The notes: generated from the letters alone by a model not told the origin. A DNA stretch of 64,000 nt from JANXQG01 sp964615095 (GCA_964615095.1 CAZTPX010000032.1:9374-73373); one strand, 5' to 3'; positions 24,952-35,259 are shown, counted from the stretch's first letter. A program made the numbers and translations.

Positions 24952-27900
24952 ATGACGGATCAGGACAAGACGAAAGAACAACTCATCAATGAACTGGAAG
25001 ACTTGCGGCGGCGCGTGGTCGAATTGGAAGTAAACGACCAGGGCGGAGAATCCGAAATATGTTCGATCCCTGCCACCACCCAGCCGGAAAAAGGCCTGGA
25101 AAGTAGTCGCTCCCAGGCGATTCTCAGCGCCGCCATCGAATGCCTCCCCTTCGAATTTTTCGCCATCGGTCCCGATGGCCGCTACATCCTGCAAAACGCT
25201 GTTAGCAGGCAGAACTTCGGGAATTCCATCGGCAAGCAGCCCGGTGACTGTGCTCCCGACGAACACAGTCGCGAATTGTGGCTCGCCAACAACCGCCGAG
25301 CCTTTGCTGGCGAACGGGTGGAGGAGGAAGTGGAAACGCACATCGGCGGTAGGACACGGACGTATTACAACATCATCAGCCCGATTCAAGATGGTGGTGA
25401 GGTCTGCGGCATCCTTGGCGTCAACGTGGACATTACGGAACGCAAGCAGGCGGAAGAGGCCCTGCGGCAAAGCGAGTATAGACAGGGAGCCATATTGGAC
25501 ACCATCCCCGACCCCGCTTGGCTCAAAGACAAAGAAGGACGCTTCCTCGCCGTCAACGCGGCGTGGTGCCGATTTATTGGTATGGACGCCGAATCCGTCT
25601 TGGGAAAGACAGGTTTCGAGTCTCTCCCAGCCGAAGTGGCAGCGAAGTTCGCGGAGCAGGATCGCGATGTCATCCGGTCGGGCCAGCCATTGCAATGTGA
25701 GGAGTTGCTTACCGACAAGGATGGTCGCTTGGTCTGGTTCGAAACAATCAAGACCCCTCTATACGATGACCACGGGGAGGTTGTGGGGACCAGCGGCCTT
25801 GCCCGCGACATCACCGGGCGCAAGATGTACAAACGGGAAATCGAACGATTGAACCGACTCTACGCGGCTCTCAGCGAGTTGAACCAGATCATCGTCCGGG
25901 TCAAATCGCGAGAGGAACTGCTCCGCGAAGTGTGCCGTATCACCACGGAAAAGGCGGGATTCCAGCTCGCTTGGATCGGTTGTCCCGAGATCGAGACCCA
26001 GAGGGTCATCCCGCTTGCGAGCGCTGGGAGCAAGCAGGACTATCTCGATGAAATCAAGGTTTACGCAGATGACCGTCCGGAAGGTCGGGGGCCGACCGGC
26101 ACGTCCATTCGTGAGGGTCGAGTCTACGTCGTTAATGACTTCGAGCGCGACCCCAGCACAGCGCCGTGGCACGCGGCAATCGCCAAGCGCGGGTTCCGAA
26201 CCTCAGCGGCGTTGCCGATCCGCTTCCGGGGAAAGGTTTGGGGGGCGCTGACCGTCTATGACGGCGAACCGGATGTCATTCAAGACAAGGAGATTGCCCT
26301 GCTCGACGAAGCCTCCGCAGCTATTTCCCTGGCCTTGGAGAACTTGGATCACGAATCGCAACGCAAACAGGCGGAGGATAGAGTTATTGCAAGCGAGGCG
26401 AATCTCCGAGAAGCCCAGGAACTCGCGCGTCTCGGCTCCTACCATCTTGACATCCCCCGAGGGTGTTGGACCAGTTCGGAAGCTCTCGACCGGATTTTCG
26501 ATATTCCCGCGGAATACGTTAGGACACTCGACGGATGGGGTAATCTTGTGCATCCCGACCAGCGGCAGGCCATGCTGGATTATTTCCGTAATGAAGTCTT
26601 CGGCAATCGAAAACCGTTTGACCGCGAGTACCGAATTGTCCGCCACGGCGACAAGCAAGTTCGATGGGTTCACGGGCTTGGACGTCTGCAGTTTGATACA
26701 GCGGGGCAACCCACCGCAATGCTCGGTACGATTCAAGACATCACTGAGCGCAAGCGGGTGGAGCAATATGCAGAAATTGGTCGTCAAGTCTTGGTGGCGC
26801 TCAACGAACCAGGAAGTCTGCCGGATTCAATCGGGCGCGTGCTCGACATATTGAAGACAGGAGCCGGGTTCGATGCGGTCGGTATCCGGTTGCGGGCCGG
26901 GGAGGACTTCCCGTACTTCGCCCATCGCGGTTTCTCTCAGGATTTCCTGCTCAGTGAAGACACGCTGTTGGAACAGGCCCCGGATGGCGGGATGTGCCGG
27001 GATCAAGCTGGCGCTATTCGCTTGGAATGCACCTGCGGTCTAGTCATTGCTGGCAAGACCGACCCGACCAATCCGTTCTTCACACCGGGAGGGAGCTTCT
27101 GGACGAACGATTCCGCCCCGCTCTTGTACCTCCCGCCCGACCAGGATCCGCGGTATCATCCCCGCAATCAGTGCATCCATGTTGGTTACGCCTCCGTAGC
27201 GTTGATCCCCCTGCGGACCGGCGACGGGATTGTGGGCTTGCTCCAATTCAATGACCGGCGTAAAGGACGGTTCACCCCCGCCCTGGTTGGCATTCTCGAA
27301 AGCTGCGCCGCGCACATCGGAGAAATGCTGATGCGCAAGTGGGCGGAGGAGGCGCTGCGGGAGAGCGAGGAACGACACCGGACAATCCTCCAGACGGCCA
27401 TGGATGGTTTCTGGGTAGTGGATACTGAGGCACGTTTGCTGGAAGTCAATGACGCCTATTGCCGGATGAGCGGCTATAGTAGGCAGGAACTTCTGACCAT
27501 GCACATCCCCGACCTGGAGGCTGTCGAAACGGGCGATGACACAGTCGCCCATCTACATAAGATCATGGCACTGGGTGAGGATCGTTTTGAATCGCGGCAC
27601 CGTCGCAAGGACGGCAATGTCTTTGACGTTGAAGTCAGGGGCCAGTACCAATCCATCGAAGGCGGGCGGTTCGTGGCTTTTCTGCGCGACATTACCGAGC
27701 GCAAGCGAGTCGAGCAAGAGAAGCTGGAAATGGAACGCCGTCTTCTCCATGCCCAGAAACTAGAAAGCATCGGCGTCTTGGCTGGTGGAATTGCCCACGA
27801 CTTCAATAACATCCTGGCCGGTATCATGGGCTACGCCGATCTAGCCAGATTGCGTCTGCCAGAGTCCGAACCGGCACGCGAGGACATTGAAGTGATCAAG

Positions 27901-28899
27901 AAAGCCGCGCAACGGGCTGCGGACCTGACGCGGCAGATACTGGCCTATTCCGGCAAGGGTAAGTTCATCGTTGAGCCGGTGGACCTGTCGCGGGTTGTGG
28001 AAGACAGCAAGAAGATACTGGCCATGTCCGTGTCGAAGAAAGCCAGGGTAACGTACAGCCTGACCAAAGACTTGCCGGTCATTCAGGCCGATGCCGCCCA
28101 GATGGGCCAGGTGGTTATGAATCTGGTCATCAACGCCTCGGAGGCCCTTGGTGAGCAAGACGGAGTAATAGCCGTTTCGACAAACGCCCTCCCGTGTAAC
28201 GCCAAGGATCTGGTCGGCATGGGACCTGGCCAGGACCTGCCGGAAGGACTCTACGTCTGTTTGGAGGTCGGTGATACGGGCTGCGGCATGGATCAACAGA
28301 CCTTGGCGAAGATTTTCGATCCTTTCTTCACCACGAAGTTCACGGGCCGAGGGTTGGGCTTGGCAGCGGTCCACGGTATCATCCGTGGCCATAAAGGGGC
28401 GATCCAGGTATCCAGCGAGCCCGGCAAGGGAACGACCTTCCGCGTTCTCCTCCCGGCCAGCGGTCCGGCGAACCCTGCCGTGCCGAGCGAACCAGCAGCC
28501 ATTTCCGCTCGCGGCAGCGGAACAGTCCTGGTCGTGGACGACGAAGAAGTAGTCCGCACGCTCGCAGAACGAATGATCGAACAGGCTGGGTTCTCAGTTC
28601 TGGCGGCCAGTGGCGGGCGCGAAGCCATCCGCCTCTTCCGCGAACATCAGCACGAAGTAAGCTGCGTGCTCTTGGATCTGACCATGCCCGACCTGGACGG
28701 CGCGGAGACGTTCGTTGAACTGCGCCGTATCCGAGCGGATGTTCGTGTGGTCCTATCTAGCGGTTATAGCGAAGAGGTTGCGACTCAACGATTCGCTGGT
28801 GAGGGTCTGGCAGGGTTCATCCAGAAACCCTATCAGCACGATACGCTGATCGCGCAGATTCAGGTGGCCCTTGGTAGTAGTGAGTTGCCAGGATCTTGA
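24952..28899 (+). CDS. Hybrid histidine kinase with PAS and GAF sensors and receiver
   Basis: I use the ATG at 24952 (1315 residues) over an upstream TTG. In order: a coiled coil (1-30), two PAS domains (about 45-290), a GAF domain, a PAS/PAC, a second GAF, another PAS, then HisKA with GGIAHDFNNILAGIMGYAD (His949). The HATPase follows with NLVINASEA and GDTGCGMD, and a C-terminal receiver with VLVVDDEE and LLDLTMPD (acceptor Asp1242). No membrane segment is visible, so it senses cytoplasmic signals. The kinase has no adjacent response regulator. It is divergent from the NO-linked hemerythrin operon, which may hint at a redox signal. Confidence 0.95.
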   Translation: MTDQDKTKEQLINELEDLRRRVVELEVNDQGGESEICSIPATTQPEKGLESSRSQAILSAAIECLPFEFFAIGPDGRYILQNAVSRQNFGNSIGKQPGDCAPDEHSRELWLANNRRAFAGERVEEEVETHIGGRTRTYYNIISPIQDGGEVCGILGVNVDITERKQAEEALRQSEYRQGAILDTIPDPAWLKDKEGRFLAVNAAWCRFIGMDAESVLGKTGFESLPAEVAAKFAEQDRDVIRSGQPLQCEELLTDKDGRLVWFETIKTPLYDDHGEVVGTSGLARDITGRKMYKREIERLNRLYAALSELNQIIVRVKSREELLREVCRITTEKAGFQLAWIGCPEIETQRVIPLASAGSKQDYLDEIKVYADDRPEGRGPTGTSIREGRVYVVNDFERDPSTAPWHAAIAKRGFRTSAALPIRFRGKVWGALTVYDGEPDVIQDKEIALLDEASAAISLALENLDHESQRKQAEDRVIASEANLREAQELARLGSYHLDIPRGCWTSSEALDRIFDIPAEYVRTLDGWGNLVHPDQRQAMLDYFRNEVFGNRKPFDREYRIVRHGDKQVRWVHGLGRLQFDTAGQPTAMLGTIQDITERKRVEQYAEIGRQVLVALNEPGSLPDSIGRVLDILKTGAGFDAVGIRLRAGEDFPYFAHRGFSQDFLLSEDTLLEQAPDGGMCRDQAGAIRLECTCGLVIAGKTDPTNPFFTPGGSFWTNDSAPLLYLPPDQDPRYHPRNQCIHVGYASVALIPLRTGDGIVGLLQFNDRRKGRFTPALVGILESCAAHIGEMLMRKWAEEALRESEERHRTILQTAMDGFWVVDTEARLLEVNDAYCRMSGYSRQELLTMHIPDLEAVETGDDTVAHLHKIMALGEDRFESRHRRKDGNVFDVEVRGQYQSIEGGRFVAFLRDITERKRVEQEKLEMERRLLHAQKLESIGVLAGGIAHDFNNILAGIMGYADLARLRLPESEPAREDIEVIKKAAQRAADLTRQILAYSGKGKFIVEPVDLSRVVEDSKKILAMSVSKKARVTYSLTKDLPVIQADAAQMGQVVMNLVINASEALGEQDGVIAVSTNALPCNAKDLVGMGPGQDLPEGLYVCLEVGDTGCGMDQQTLAKIFDPFFTTKFTGRGLGLAAVHGIIRGHKGAIQVSSEPGKGTTFRVLLPASGPANPAVPSEPAAISARGSGTVLVVDDEEVVRTLAERMIEQAGFSVLAASGGREAIRLFREHQHEVSCVLLDLTMPDLDGAETFVELRRIRADVRVVLSSGYSEEVATQRFAGEGLAGFIQKPYQHDTLIAQIQVALGSSELPGS

Positions 28900-29012
28900 A
28901 TGCAACCTGGAGTGGCTGCCGTCAGTTGATTGGTTGATCGTGATGTTCCTGGCGGCGTCGGCTTGTCCGGCCCCGGCCGCCGTGCTACAACAATTGCTGG
29001 TCAGGCTATGCG

Positions 29013-31409
29013 ATGATTACCCAGATACGAAAGAGGATCACGATGCTTTTGGAACGGATTGCCGATCTGTTGCAGCGAACTCCCGCGAGTTGCGACGATC
29101 TTTCGCGCCTGGGCAGGAAACGTCCCGGGAACCTTGCCGGTTCCGCCGCGGCCGCCATTTTCATCCTCGCACTGGCTGCCGGGGAATGCACGGCTGGGGA
29201 GGTCGCCGCAAAGCCCGCCGCCGCGGTGCCCATCTTCTTGGATACCGACGTGTGCGTGGACGCCGGCGATGTGGCGGCAATCACTTGTTTGCACGGGCTT
29301 GCGGACCGTGGCGAAGCCGACATTCTCGGCATCACGTGTGTAACCTCCTGTCCCTACGCGCCGGGATGCGTCGATGCGGTCTGTCGCTGGTGCAAGCGCC
29401 CGAATGTGCCCATCGGCGCGCTCAAGGATCGCGCCTTCCTTGCCCAGTCCGGGTACGCGAAATACATGGCCCAACATTGGCCGAACCGGTACGGCGAAGG
29501 CGCGGCGAACGTACCCGATGCCGTGGTTCTTTTCCGGCAGGCGATGGCGCAGCAACGCGACAACAGCGTCGTCATGGTGGCCATCGGCCCGCTGCGCAAC
29601 CTGGCACATTTTCTCCAATCCAAGCCCGACCGTATCAGTCCGCTCTCGGGACGCGAACTGATCGCGAAAAAAGTGAAATTCCTCTCGGCTATGGCGGGGA
29701 TCTTCCATAAAATCCAGGACTTGAACCCGGAAACCTACGCCGAATGGAACGTGCTGCAGGATATCCCCGCCGCACGGTATGTCGTGAAGAACTGGCCGAC
29801 CCCGATCATGTTCAGCGGCTTCGAGATCGGGCTGCCCATTACGGTGGACGATTCCGTTGTCAAAGCCGCGCCGCACAGTCCGCAAGGCTACTGTCTGCGC
29901 AACAATGCCGGTCGGCCCGCATGGGACCAGACCTCGATACTCTACGCGGTGCGCGGGCTTTCGAACTATTGGACCGGAGCCATGAGTGGCCGCGTGGAGA
30001 TCGATAGCAAAGGTTGCACGGCATGGCATGCGGACCCCGCTTGCCACCAAGGATATCTTGCGGTGAAGATGGATAATGCCGAACTGGGAAAGATCATTGC
30101 GCAGCTCGAGGCCGAGGCTGGGCAGTTCGTTTCCCCAATCCATTACCGGCCGCGACAGGGAGTCTTCGCCGACCCGATTCCCTTCTATTCCGGCGGCGAG
30201 TACCACGTTTTCTACTTGCGCGGCGGGGTGGGCAACGTGCCCTGGGAACACATCGTCTCCAAAGACCTCGTCCACTGGCGGGAACTGCCGCCGGCGCTGA
30301 TCTCCGACGGCGATCCCAAAGGCCCGGACGGGGGGCAGATGTTTACCGGCAGCGTGGCCCAGGGCGAAGGGGCGTTCCACATTTTTTATACCGGCCACAA
30401 CGACGCTAACCCCAGCGGCACGGAGTTCATCCTCCACGCCACAAGCAAGGATCTGCTGCACTGGACCAAGCGCCCCGCCGACATGATCGCGCCCGACGGC
30501 ATCCACTATGTCGCCAAACGGGAACGCGATTTCCGCGATGCCTATGTCTTCTGGAACGCCGACGAGAAGCAATACTGGATGGTGCTCTGCGCGAACGGTT
30601 TGCAAGGGGGCGGCGCCGGCCTGGCCGTCTCCCCGGACCTCAAGACCTGGCGGCAGGTCCGGGCACTCGACGCTCCCAACCAGGAGTGCCCCGACATGTT
30701 CAAGATCGGCGACACCTGGTATCTGATCGGCGGCGGCAACTACCGCTACAGCAAGGACCCGCGGGGACCGTACAAGGATCCGACCTTCAACAACGTCATC
30801 GACCGGCCCTTCATCTACGCCGGCAAGCGGATGTTCGACGGGCAGCGGCACATCTGGGTGGGCTGGCTTTGGGACCGGGCCGGCTTTTGCGACAGCGGCG
30901 GCTCGCAATGGGGCGGAACGCAATGCCTGCCGCGCGAGTTGTACGCCGGTCCTGGTGGGCAGCTTTACTGCCGGCCGACGCCCGAGGTGACGGCCGTCTT
31001 CAGTCGGACGGTGCTGGATCTGTCCGGCAAGCCCATGCCGGCCGCCCTGGAAGTGCCGGACCATTACATGCTCGAGTGCCGCGTCCAACTCGATCCCAAG
31101 GCGGTCTTCACGCTGACCATGCGGCAGACGGACGAAGCCGGCTCGGGATACCGCCTGCTCTTGCGCCCCGGCAAGCAGGAGGCCGAGATCGCCGGCAAGA
31201 CGTTCTCCGCGCCGCGGCGCATCGAATTGGACGCCTCGAAGCCGATCGCCATCCGGGCCTTCGTGCAAGGCTCGATGATCGAGACCTTTATCGACGACCG
31301 GTATGCTTTCTCCTGCCGCGGTTACGACTTTGTGACCGGCCGCTTAGGCATGGCGGTGCAAGGCGGCACAATGAAAGTATTGGAGTTGAAGGTTAAGGTT
31401 TCGCCCTAG
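29013..31409 (+). CDS. Exported fusion: nucleoside hydrolase-like domain plus GH32
   Basis: This 798-residue protein begins with a hydrophobic export segment (about 41-58); an ATG at 29043 with AGAGGA upstream is an alternative start. Residues about 72-350 resemble the inosine-uridine nucleoside hydrolase fold, with FLDTDVCVDAGDVAAI as the Asp-rich calcium site. Residues 380-798 are GH32: FADPIPFYSGGEYHVFY, RDFRDAYVFWN (RDP-like), and ECPDMFKI with the acid/base Glu, then a C-terminal beta sandwich. GH32 enzymes cleave fructans or sucrose. The combination is unusual and may release sugars from two sources outside the cell. The stop overlaps the convergent lipoprotein gene by 4 bases. Confidence 0.85.
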   Translation: MITQIRKRITMLLERIADLLQRTPASCDDLSRLGRKRPGNLAGSAAAAIFILALAAGECTAGEVAAKPAAAVPIFLDTDVCVDAGDVAAITCLHGLADRGEADILGITCVTSCPYAPGCVDAVCRWCKRPNVPIGALKDRAFLAQSGYAKYMAQHWPNRYGEGAANVPDAVVLFRQAMAQQRDNSVVMVAIGPLRNLAHFLQSKPDRISPLSGRELIAKKVKFLSAMAGIFHKIQDLNPETYAEWNVLQDIPAARYVVKNWPTPIMFSGFEIGLPITVDDSVVKAAPHSPQGYCLRNNAGRPAWDQTSILYAVRGLSNYWTGAMSGRVEIDSKGCTAWHADPACHQGYLAVKMDNAELGKIIAQLEAEAGQFVSPIHYRPRQGVFADPIPFYSGGEYHVFYLRGGVGNVPWEHIVSKDLVHWRELPPALISDGDPKGPDGGQMFTGSVAQGEGAFHIFYTGHNDANPSGTEFILHATSKDLLHWTKRPADMIAPDGIHYVAKRERDFRDAYVFWNADEKQYWMVLCANGLQGGGAGLAVSPDLKTWRQVRALDAPNQECPDMFKIGDTWYLIGGGNYRYSKDPRGPYKDPTFNNVIDRPFIYAGKRMFDGQRHIWVGWLWDRAGFCDSGGSQWGGTQCLPRELYAGPGGQLYCRPTPEVTAVFSRTVLDLSGKPMPAALEVPDHYMLECRVQLDPKAVFTLTMRQTDEAGSGYRLLLRPGKQEAEIAGKTFSAPRRIELDASKPIAIRAFVQGSMIETFIDDRYAFSCRGYDFVTGRLGMAVQGGTMKVLELKVKVSP

Positions 31410-32131
31410 CCGCCCGAAGGCAGCGGGTGATAGGGCTGCGAGCCGAAATCCGCCGGCCCGCTCGGCATGGCAGGCGGCATGGAGGGTGGCGGTTGGTAGA
31501 TCGGCCCGCCCGCCGGCGGCGACATCGGCGCACCGCTGGGTGGTGGCGTGTAGATCGGCTCGACGGGCGGAACAATGCCGGGCGCCCCGGGCGGAAGTTG
31601 ATAATAGGGCTGACCGCCGATCGGCGCTCCGCCGGGTGTACCCGGGGCCGGCATGGCGGGTTGAATCGGCGGATTGACCCGATACACGGGCGCAACGACG
31701 CCGGCCACATTCCGTGTATCGTGGCGCAGTCCCTCGGCACGCCCTAGGAGTTCGTCGCGCGGAACCAGGGCTTGGGGCTGCAATTGATAGTCGAAGGTCC
31801 GCACGTCGCGGATCGTGCCCGGGACCAGTGTTTCCGAGATGAAGTCCAGCGGCGGAAATTCATACCAAGGCGCGGGCACGGATTGGAGCAACGTCAGCGT
31901 TTCGCAGCCGTCTTTCACCAGACGAATCTTACGGGTGCCGTAATAGATCGGCGAGATGGCGACGGGTGTCAGGCCCGCCACCTCATTGTCGTCCACATAA
32001 ACCGCCGCCCCGGGCGGATTGGTGCGGATGATCATCCGCCGCTCCACGCACCCGCTGCCGGCCAAGGCCAAAATGCTGACAGCAACGGCACACGCCCGCA
32101 CGATTCGCGTTGTCGACCGCCTTCGACGCAT
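31406..32131 (-). CDS. PEGA-domain lipoprotein
   Basis: The start is the ATG at 32129-32131, which opens a lipoprotein signal (lipobox LAGSGC at about residue 30); the longer frame is not needed. A PEGA domain follows: RTNPPGAAVYVDDNEVAGLTP, written here by position 38-58. The last 100 residues are Pro/Gly/Ala-rich repeats (PPPSGAP, PPAGGP). PEGA proteins are surface-associated and common in planctomycetes. Role unknown, probably in cell-envelope assembly. Confidence 0.85.
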   Translation of the reverse strand: MRRRRSTTRIVRACAVAVSILALAGSGCVERRMIIRTNPPGAAVYVDDNEVAGLTPVAISPIYYGTRKIRLVKDGCETLTLLQSVPAPWYEFPPLDFISETLVPGTIRDVRTFDYQLQPQALVPRDELLGRAEGLRHDTRNVAGVVAPVYRVNPPIQPAMPAPGTPGGAPIGGQPYYQLPPGAPGIVPPVEPIYTPPPSGAPMSPPAGGPIYQPPPSMPPAMPSGPADFGSQPYHPLPSGG

Positions 32132-32290
32132 GGTAGATAAGTTCCTGCCCGCCAATTTCTCCCCACGAAGGGAGGGGTGGATAAGAAAATAGGAAGAGGG
32201 CGGAAGTATATCGTGCCGTAGGCAACGCTTCCAGGCCAATTTGAGCCTGATTTGCCCCTGGTAGTCGTGGGCCGGCTGAGTTAACATATA

Positions 32291-32392
32291 TTACCCCGGC
32301 ATGGATACGAATATCGTGTAGGTCAGGCTTTCCAGCCTGACATGCCTGTTCCGTCAGGCTGGAAAGCCTGACCCACTTTCACGCCGGGGTAA
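32291..32392. repeat. Nested inverted-repeat element, 102 bp
   Basis: Outer arms TTACCCCGGC (32291-32300) and GCCGGGGTAA (32383-32392) enclose two 20-bp arms (32322-32341 and 32353-32372). The inner arms are perfect inverted copies of each other, and each is itself palindromic. The whole can fold as a long cruciform. It lies between divergent genes and resembles a palindromic miniature repeat. Confidence 0.8.
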
Positions 32393-32475
32393 TAGCTTGA
32401 TGATCTACGGCCCGCCGTGCCGAGATAGTCAAGTGGGGGGGTTGGTCTTTCGTATTCAACAAGGACGCCATTTCC

Positions 32476-33675
32476 ATGTCACAATCAGGGCATTCAACGG
32501 CCCCTCAAACCGACAGCGTCCAAGACCGCCTGGAGTATGCCTCGCTGTCCGACATCGGCCTGCGACGATCGAACAACCAGGATTCGCTGGCGGTGATGCC
32601 GGCGGTCAGTCAGAACGTGTGGCAGCAGCGTGGGGATCTGTTCGTGGTGGCCGATGGCATGGGCGCCCACGCGGCGGGCGAACTGGCCAGCAAGATCTCC
32701 ACCGACACTGTGCCGCTAGTCTACCACAAGTTGATGGACCGCGCGCCCGCGGAAGCACTTGTGGCCGCTGTCGAAGAGGCCAACGCGCAGATCCACAGCC
32801 GCGGACAGGCGAGTATCGATTTCAAGGGGATGGGGACAACCACCACTACCTTGGCGTTACTGCCTTATGGGGCCTTGCTGGCCCACGTGGGCGACAGCCG
32901 AGCCTATCGCCTCCGCGGCAACCGCTTCGAGCAATTGACTTTCGATCACAGCCTGGTCTGGGAGATGCGGGCCCAGGGCCAGGTGCCCGACTACGTGCCC
33001 AAGAACGTCATCACCCGCTCGCTCGGCCCTTACCCCAAGGTTCAGGTCGACCTAGAAGGCCCGCTGCCGGTGGTTGCTGGCGACATCTTCATGATGTGCA
33101 GCGACGGTCTATCCGGCCCGGTGAAAGACGCCGAGTTGGGAATGCTCTTGGGTAGTATGCCGCCGGCCGAGGCGGTCCGCGCGCTCGTGGATCTGGCAAA
33201 TCTCCGCGGTGGGCCGGACAACATCACCGTGATCGTTGCCAAGGCTGTGGGCCAGGCTTGGACGCACGGGTCCAACGCCGTGCCTCCCACCCGCGGCGTC
33301 AATCCCATGCAGTCGCTGGCCAAAGGGATCGCGGCCCTGGCTGGCCTTTTCCATCGCCGCGGCGGCGAGAACAATCCCCCGCCGATCATTGATCGGCCCT
33401 CCGGCCGCGGCCCCTACATGGCGATGGTTTGTTCGCCGTCGCCGGAGTTCGTGCGGCAACTTGGCGAAATACTACGAGAGCTGCGCGAGGCCACCGCACA
33501 AGCGGAAATGGAGATCGACGCCGAACAACTCAATGTCATGCTGGACCGGGCTGCCGCCAACAATCAGACCGGCGACTACGCCCAGGCGGTGCGCAATTAT
33601 TGCCACGGCATCAGTTTCCTCGTGAACGAATTCAAGCGGCAAGGCAAATCGCGGCCGGGTGGTTCGCGAAGGTAG
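32476..33675 (+). CDS. PP2C-family serine/threonine protein phosphatase
   Basis: This 399-residue protein carries the PP2C metal and catalytic motifs in order: RRSNNQDSL (about 30-38), VVADGMGAHAAGE, GMGTTTTTLAL, AHVGDSRAYRLRG, MCSDGLSGPV and RGGPDNITVIV. The catalytic domain ends near residue 255. A C-terminal helical extension of about 140 residues (TPR-like repeats at 340-390) follows. It probably reverses Ser/Thr kinase phosphorylation, common in planctomycetes. It is soluble. Orientation and a 70-base gap put it upstream of, but perhaps not cotranscribed with, the phosphofructokinase gene. Confidence 0.9.
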   Translation: MSQSGHSTAPQTDSVQDRLEYASLSDIGLRRSNNQDSLAVMPAVSQNVWQQRGDLFVVADGMGAHAAGELASKISTDTVPLVYHKLMDRAPAEALVAAVEEANAQIHSRGQASIDFKGMGTTTTTLALLPYGALLAHVGDSRAYRLRGNRFEQLTFDHSLVWEMRAQGQVPDYVPKNVITRSLGPYPKVQVDLEGPLPVVAGDIFMMCSDGLSGPVKDAELGMLLGSMPPAEAVRALVDLANLRGGPDNITVIVAKAVGQAWTHGSNAVPPTRGVNPMQSLAKGIAALAGLFHRRGGENNPPPIIDRPSGRGPYMAMVCSPSPEFVRQLGEILRELREATAQAEMEIDAEQLNVMLDRAAANNQTGDYAQAVRNYCHGISFLVNEFKRQGKSRPGGSRR

Positions 33676-33757
33676 AACTTAGAACTTAGCGCCAGAATCT
33701 AAGACCTGAGTACCGAGTATTGAGTACTGAGTACTAGAAACTAAGTACAGAGACACC

Positions 33758-35047
33758 ATGACACGTCCCAGAAACCTTGTGGTCGCCCAAAGCGGCGGCC
33801 CAACCCCCGTCATCAACAGCAGTCTGCAGGGCATCATCGAGGCGGCGCGCGACACGGCAGCTATCGGCGCGGTCTACGGCGCGCGCCACGGCATCGAGGG
33901 CGTGCTGAAAGAGGAACTGCTCGATCTTTCCGCCCAGCCCCGTGAGGAGGTCGCCCTCTTGCGGTTCACGCCTGCCGCCGGTTCGATCGGCACCTGCCGC
34001 TACAAGCTGAAGAAGGGGCAGGACGAGGACTTTCAGCGTGTGCTCGACGTCCTGCAGGTGCATGACGTGGGCTATTTCATGTACATCGGCGGCAACGACT
34101 CGATGGACACGGCCAATAAGGTCGCACAGTTGGCCCAGCAGCGCGGCCTGAACCTGGTGGCCGTGGGCGTACCCAAGACCATCGACAACGACGTGGGCGA
34201 CAGCCAGTTCCGCCTGATCGATCATACGCCCGGTTACGGCTCGGTGGCCCGTTACTGGCTGCACATGGTGCAGAACGCCAACGAGGAGAACGCCGGTTCC
34301 TCGCCGGCCGATCCGGTGCTCGTGCTGCAGGCCATGGGGCGGAAGATCGGCTTCATTCCCGCCGCCGCCCGGCTGGCCGATCCGGCCCGCGAGATGCCGC
34401 TGCAGATCTACCTGGCGGAAAGCCCTTGCTCGCTGGAGCAAATGGCGGACCAGGTCAACGATCAGTTGCGGCGCTGCGGCCGCGCGATTGTGGTCGTGAG
34501 CGAGGGCTTCGACGTGGGCGACGTGGGCCGCATGCAAGACGCCTTCGGCCACACGGCCTTCGGCTCCAGCAAGTTGACGGTGGTGCAGATCGTGGTGAAC
34601 TACCTCAACGAGGTCGGCCTGGCAGCCAAGGGGGCCGCGCGGGGCAACGTGCCCGGCACCGATCAGCGGCATTCGATGGCCTATGCGTCGCCGGTCGATC
34701 TGGACGAGGCCTATGCCCTGGGGCAGACGGCCCTGCAGCTTGCCGCCACGGGCCAGAGCGGCTACATGGCCACGATCCTGCGGAACCCGGGCTGCGTATA
34801 CTCGGTCCGCTACGACAAGGTATCTCTGACCGACGTGGCCAACAGCGAGCGGACCTTCCCCGCCGCCTGGGTCGCGCCCAGCGGCTGCGACGTCACCGAC
34901 GATTTCCTCCGCTACGCCCGGCCGCTGGTGGGCAACGACATGGTCGGCCTGCCGATGGTCGACGGCCGGCAGCGGCTGACCCGCTTCCAGCCGATCTATG
35001 CGGAGAAGAAGCTGCCGGAGTACGTGCCGCAGGGGGAGCGGAGGTAG
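33758..35047 (+). CDS. 6-phosphofructokinase, PPi-dependent type
   Basis: This 429-residue protein has the PFK motifs: AQSGGPTPVIN at 10-20, a GGND motif at 111-114, and PKTIDNDVGD at 139-148. Lys in PKT where ATP-type enzymes have PGT is a hallmark of pyrophosphate-linked PFK. GGND also departs from the ATP-type GGDGS. The enzyme would phosphorylate fructose 6-phosphate using pyrophosphate, reversibly, in glycolysis or gluconeogenesis. Length exceeds classical ATP-PFK (about 320) and fits the group of long PPi enzymes. Sugar-phosphate genes at 36-39 kb form a theme nearby. Confidence 0.88.
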   Translation: MTRPRNLVVAQSGGPTPVINSSLQGIIEAARDTAAIGAVYGARHGIEGVLKEELLDLSAQPREEVALLRFTPAAGSIGTCRYKLKKGQDEDFQRVLDVLQVHDVGYFMYIGGNDSMDTANKVAQLAQQRGLNLVAVGVPKTIDNDVGDSQFRLIDHTPGYGSVARYWLHMVQNANEENAGSSPADPVLVLQAMGRKIGFIPAAARLADPAREMPLQIYLAESPCSLEQMADQVNDQLRRCGRAIVVVSEGFDVGDVGRMQDAFGHTAFGSSKLTVVQIVVNYLNEVGLAAKGAARGNVPGTDQRHSMAYASPVDLDEAYALGQTALQLAATGQSGYMATILRNPGCVYSVRYDKVSLTDVANSERTFPAAWVAPSGCDVTDDFLRYARPLVGNDMVGLPMVDGRQRLTRFQPIYAEKKLPEYVPQGERR

Positions 35048-35259
35048 GGTGGGACAAGCTCGCTCCCGGCGAGCGCCGGCCCACCAATGGCAGTGGAAAT
35101 CCGAAGTCCGAATCACGAAATCCTAAACAAATAGGAAATACAAAAGGCCAATGACCAGAACTCGCTGATCCAGGTTGTTTAGGCGAGGGCTCGCTTGTCT
35201 GACCCTCCATTGAGATTGTCCCGCTTACTGGGATGTAATACGATAAATATAGGAGTACA

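Noticed and set aside
29001..31268. 755-residue minus-strand frame
   Set aside because: It is the antisense of the nucleoside hydrolase-GH32 fusion, whose own frame has real catalytic motifs.
33734..35116. 460-residue minus-strand frame
   Set aside because: It is a His/Arg-rich shadow of the phosphofructokinase gene without any motif.
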